Below, piece after piece: positions 5,960 through 7,223 of a stretch of DNA of 7,223 nucleotides. The notes below the pieces were generated by a model. That model was not told the origin of the DNA, did no database searches, and was given only the letters and a program-made list of their open reading frames with translations. Made by a program: the position numbers and the translations under genes. Numbering within the stretch: the first letter of the stretch is position 1; each line of letters starts with the position of its first letter. The stretch lies in assembly GCA_900751815.1 (NCBI GenBank), contig CAADST010000181.1, positions 1 to 7,223 of the forward strand, in the 5' to 3' direction. Source of the DNA: Bacilli bacterium (GTDB lineage: Bacteria > Bacillota_I > Bacilli_A > RF39 > UBA660).

Positions 5960-7223
5960 ATGAACCAATATTTAGAAGAAGAAAAAAAGAAAATAACGGA
6001 ACAAATTGCTGAAACTAAAAAAGCAGCTGAAGCATCATTGTGGCAAAAAGCAGCTGAACGCGCAGATAACAATTTGAGTAAAGCTGAACAAGCTGAAAAA
6101 AATCGTAAGCTAAATGAATTCTTTAATGATACATTTGAAAAATATAATGCTTTACTTAGAATGCAAGAATTATTAAACAACGACTTTAAAGGAGTAACAA
6201 AACCACTTGAATATGTGGAATTAAGTGCTAGAGTTGGAAATGAATTAACTGAAGAAGATTATTATAAATTAAATCCAACTTATAAACACGACAAAGATTT
6301 AAACGATGAAAAACAAAAAGTAGAAGGATTAATTGGTAAAATAGCTAAAGCTACTGCTGAAAATCCTAAAGCTACAATGGCTCAAGCAAAAGATCAAAAG
6401 ATGGTTTTGGAAAGCGAAAAAGATAATTACGATGCTCTACTTAGAATGCAAGAAATATTAAATAATGATTTTGCTAACGAAGAAGAAGTAAAAGAATATG
6501 AAGAACTAGCTCAAAAAGTAGGACTTTATATTAAAGATCGTAAAATTTATAATTCAGAAATTATGCTAGCAGAAGAAATGAAAATTGTTGGCAAAAAACT
6601 AAGAGAACTAAAGAGTAAAAATGATACTAATTCTGAAGAATATAAGAATTTAGCTACATTATATAACTTTTTAGGAGTAAACTTTAGTAATATGAAAAAT
6701 CCATATGAATATATGGCATATCGTAAGAATACTTCATTAGGGGAAATGGATGAAAACTTATATTTAATGCTTATAACTCCTAAATTTCCAAACATAAAAT
6801 CAGAAGAATTACAAAAATCTAAAGAAGAATTTGAAAAACAAATAGCACAAAGAGATCAAAGAAGTGAAGATCTTAGAAAGAGTGCTCAAGAAAGACAAGG
6901 TGCAACTGCAGAACCTACACAACAACAAACAACACAACCAGAAGCACAACAACAACAACAACAAACAACTCCAGCACCAACACCAACATCTAAAAATAAA
7001 ACAAATTTTGGACAAAAAATAAAGGTAACTGGTAAAAGAACATTAACTTGGTTAAACAAACATAAAAAACAAATCTTAATTGCTCTTGCTATTGCAGCTA
7101 TTCTAGCAGCGATTATTGCAGCATTTGCTTACTTAATGCCAGCAATATCATCAGCAATGAATTTAGCAGAAGTTTCAACACTTAGTTCATCAATGGTTAA
7201 TAATGCTGCTTTATGGCATGGTG
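5960..7223 (+). CDS. Uncharacterised coiled-coil protein with Gln/Thr/Pro linker and one membrane helix, 3' end outside window
   Basis: An open frame of 421 codons runs from the ATG at 5960 to the window edge without a stop. GGAGGGG (5945-5951) lies 8 nt before the ATG. I do not recognise the family. Residues 1-310 are highly charged and helical-looking (rich in Lys, Glu, Gln, Ala) with no signal peptide; coiled coil is likely at about 1-60 and 283-312. A 32-residue unit starting YNALLRMQELLNNDF (62-93) recurs at 157-188 as YDALLRMQEILNNDF; a weak third copy may end near 239. Residues about 314-343 are a low-complexity Gln/Thr/Pro/Ala linker including six glutamines. A basic stretch (KIKVTGKR, KHKK; about 353-370) precedes a single hydrophobic helix at about 372-393, followed by MPAISSAMNLAEV. 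The positive-inside rule suggests a cytoplasmic N-terminal part and an external C-terminal part. The start has its own promoter directly after the broken ZIP gene. Possible roles (surface or scaffold protein) are guesses; coding status is firm. Confidence 0.9.
   Translation, partial: MNQYLEEEKKKITEQIAETKKAAEASLWQKAAERADNNLSKAEQAEKNRKLNEFFNDTFEKYNALLRMQELLNNDFKGVTKPLEYVELSARVGNELTEEDYYKLNPTYKHDKDLNDEKQKVEGLIGKIAKATAENPKATMAQAKDQKMVLESEKDNYDALLRMQEILNNDFANEEEVKEYEELAQKVGLYIKDRKIYNSEIMLAEEMKIVGKKLRELKSKNDTNSEEYKNLATLYNFLGVNFSNMKNPYEYMAYRKNTSLGEMDENLYLMLITPKFPNIKSEELQKSKEEFEKQIAQRDQRSEDLRKSAQERQGATAEPTQQQTTQPEAQQQQQQTTPAPTPTSKNKTNFGQKIKVTGKRTLTWLNKHKKQILIALAIAAILAAIIAAFAYLMPAISSAMNLAEVSTLSSSMVNNAALWHG
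6143..6238 (+). repeat. Internal protein repeat, copy 1
   Basis: Encodes residues 62-93 of the coiled-coil protein, beginning YNALLRMQELLNNDF and ending ARVG. Aligned without gaps to copy 2, 19 of 32 residues are identical. At DNA level 17 consecutive bases (TACTTAGAATGCAAGAA) are the same in both copies, while flanking codons differ at third positions. That suggests an old duplication with selection on the ALLRMQE core. Confidence 0.8.
6428..6523 (+). repeat. Internal protein repeat, copy 2
   Basis: Encodes residues 157-188, beginning YDALLRMQEILNNDF and ending AQKVG, offset by 95 residues from copy 1. The stretch before each copy is also charged and Ala/Lys/Glu rich, so the original duplicated unit could be close to 95 residues, but similarity outside the 32-residue core is weak by eye. 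Confidence 0.8.
6947..6964 (+). repeat. CAA trinucleotide run (six glutamine codons)
   Basis: Six perfect CAA repeats lie in the linker of the coiled-coil protein, within a wider CAA/ACA-rich stretch from about 6919. Slippage would change the length by whole codons and keep the frame, so it would alter linker length rather than switch the gene off. Confidence 0.9.

Noticed and set aside
5899..5990. Reading TGA at 5899 as tryptophan (Mycoplasma code) to extend the ZIP protein
   Set aside because: The extension (WNMYRLFAKNMLKYWRRG...) does not resemble ZIP helix 4 or 5 and soon meets another TGA. Real tryptophans in the window use TGG.
5932..6180. Minus-strand open frame of 82 codons
   Set aside because: It lies opposite the long plus-strand coiled-coil gene, which has a promoter and ribosome binding site. 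Its Ser/Phe-rich product is what the reverse complement of Lys/Glu/Ala codons gives.
6547..6795. Minus-strand open frame of 82 codons
   Set aside because: A shadow of the same plus-strand gene, with no ribosome binding site and no recognisable protein features.
6809..7015. Minus-strand frame of 68 codons rich in Cys, Leu and Trp
   Set aside because: An artefact of the CAA/ACA-rich linker read backwards.

Overview
The window looks like chromosomal DNA from a low-G+C, Gram-positive-type bacterium. By eye the G+C content is well under one third. TGG encodes tryptophan and TGA is used as a stop, so this is the standard bacterial code and not the Mycoplasma code. The AT-richness, compact spacing and short leaders would suit a Bacillota lineage close to the Mollicutes that still makes peptidoglycan, because murF and ddl are intact. 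That placement is an inference.

Layout. (1) Positions 1-126, minus strand: the first 42 codons of a tRNA-guanine transglycosylase gene (tgt), with a near-consensus promoter and a leader of only about 9 nt. (2) Positions 235-615, plus strand: a small two-helix membrane protein resembling DUF3592, followed by a strong hairpin terminator. (3) Positions 712-5397, minus strand: a tight cluster transcribed lon -> murF -> ddl. It has a good promoter ahead of lon and a plausible second promoter in the 3' end of lon, just ahead of murF. (4) Positions 5509-5901, plus strand, divergent from lon: the front half of a ZIP-family metal transporter that stops inside its metal-binding motif (HNIPDGL). (5) Positions 5960-7223, plus strand and open at the window edge: a large, lysine/glutamate/glutamine-rich, helical protein with its own promoter and ribosome binding site. 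It has a duplicated segment, a Gln/Thr/Pro linker and one membrane helix. I do not recognise it.

How the genes fit together. MurF and Ddl are consecutive partners in peptidoglycan precursor synthesis: Ddl makes D-Ala-D-Ala and MurF attaches it to UDP-MurNAc-tripeptide. Lon, the ATP-dependent quality-control protease, leads the same cluster, so wall-precursor synthesis may partly share its transcription. The most unusual place is around 5898-5960, where a conserved transporter gene ends abruptly and an unrelated gene begins at once with a complete promoter. This looks like an insertion, deletion or rearrangement breakpoint, or an assembly join.

The gene-free gaps (127-234, 616-711, 5398-5508, 5902-5959) are all shorter than 120 nt. 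They hold the promoters, ribosome binding sites and terminator listed. I saw no tRNA, rRNA, CRISPR array, transposase or riboswitch.
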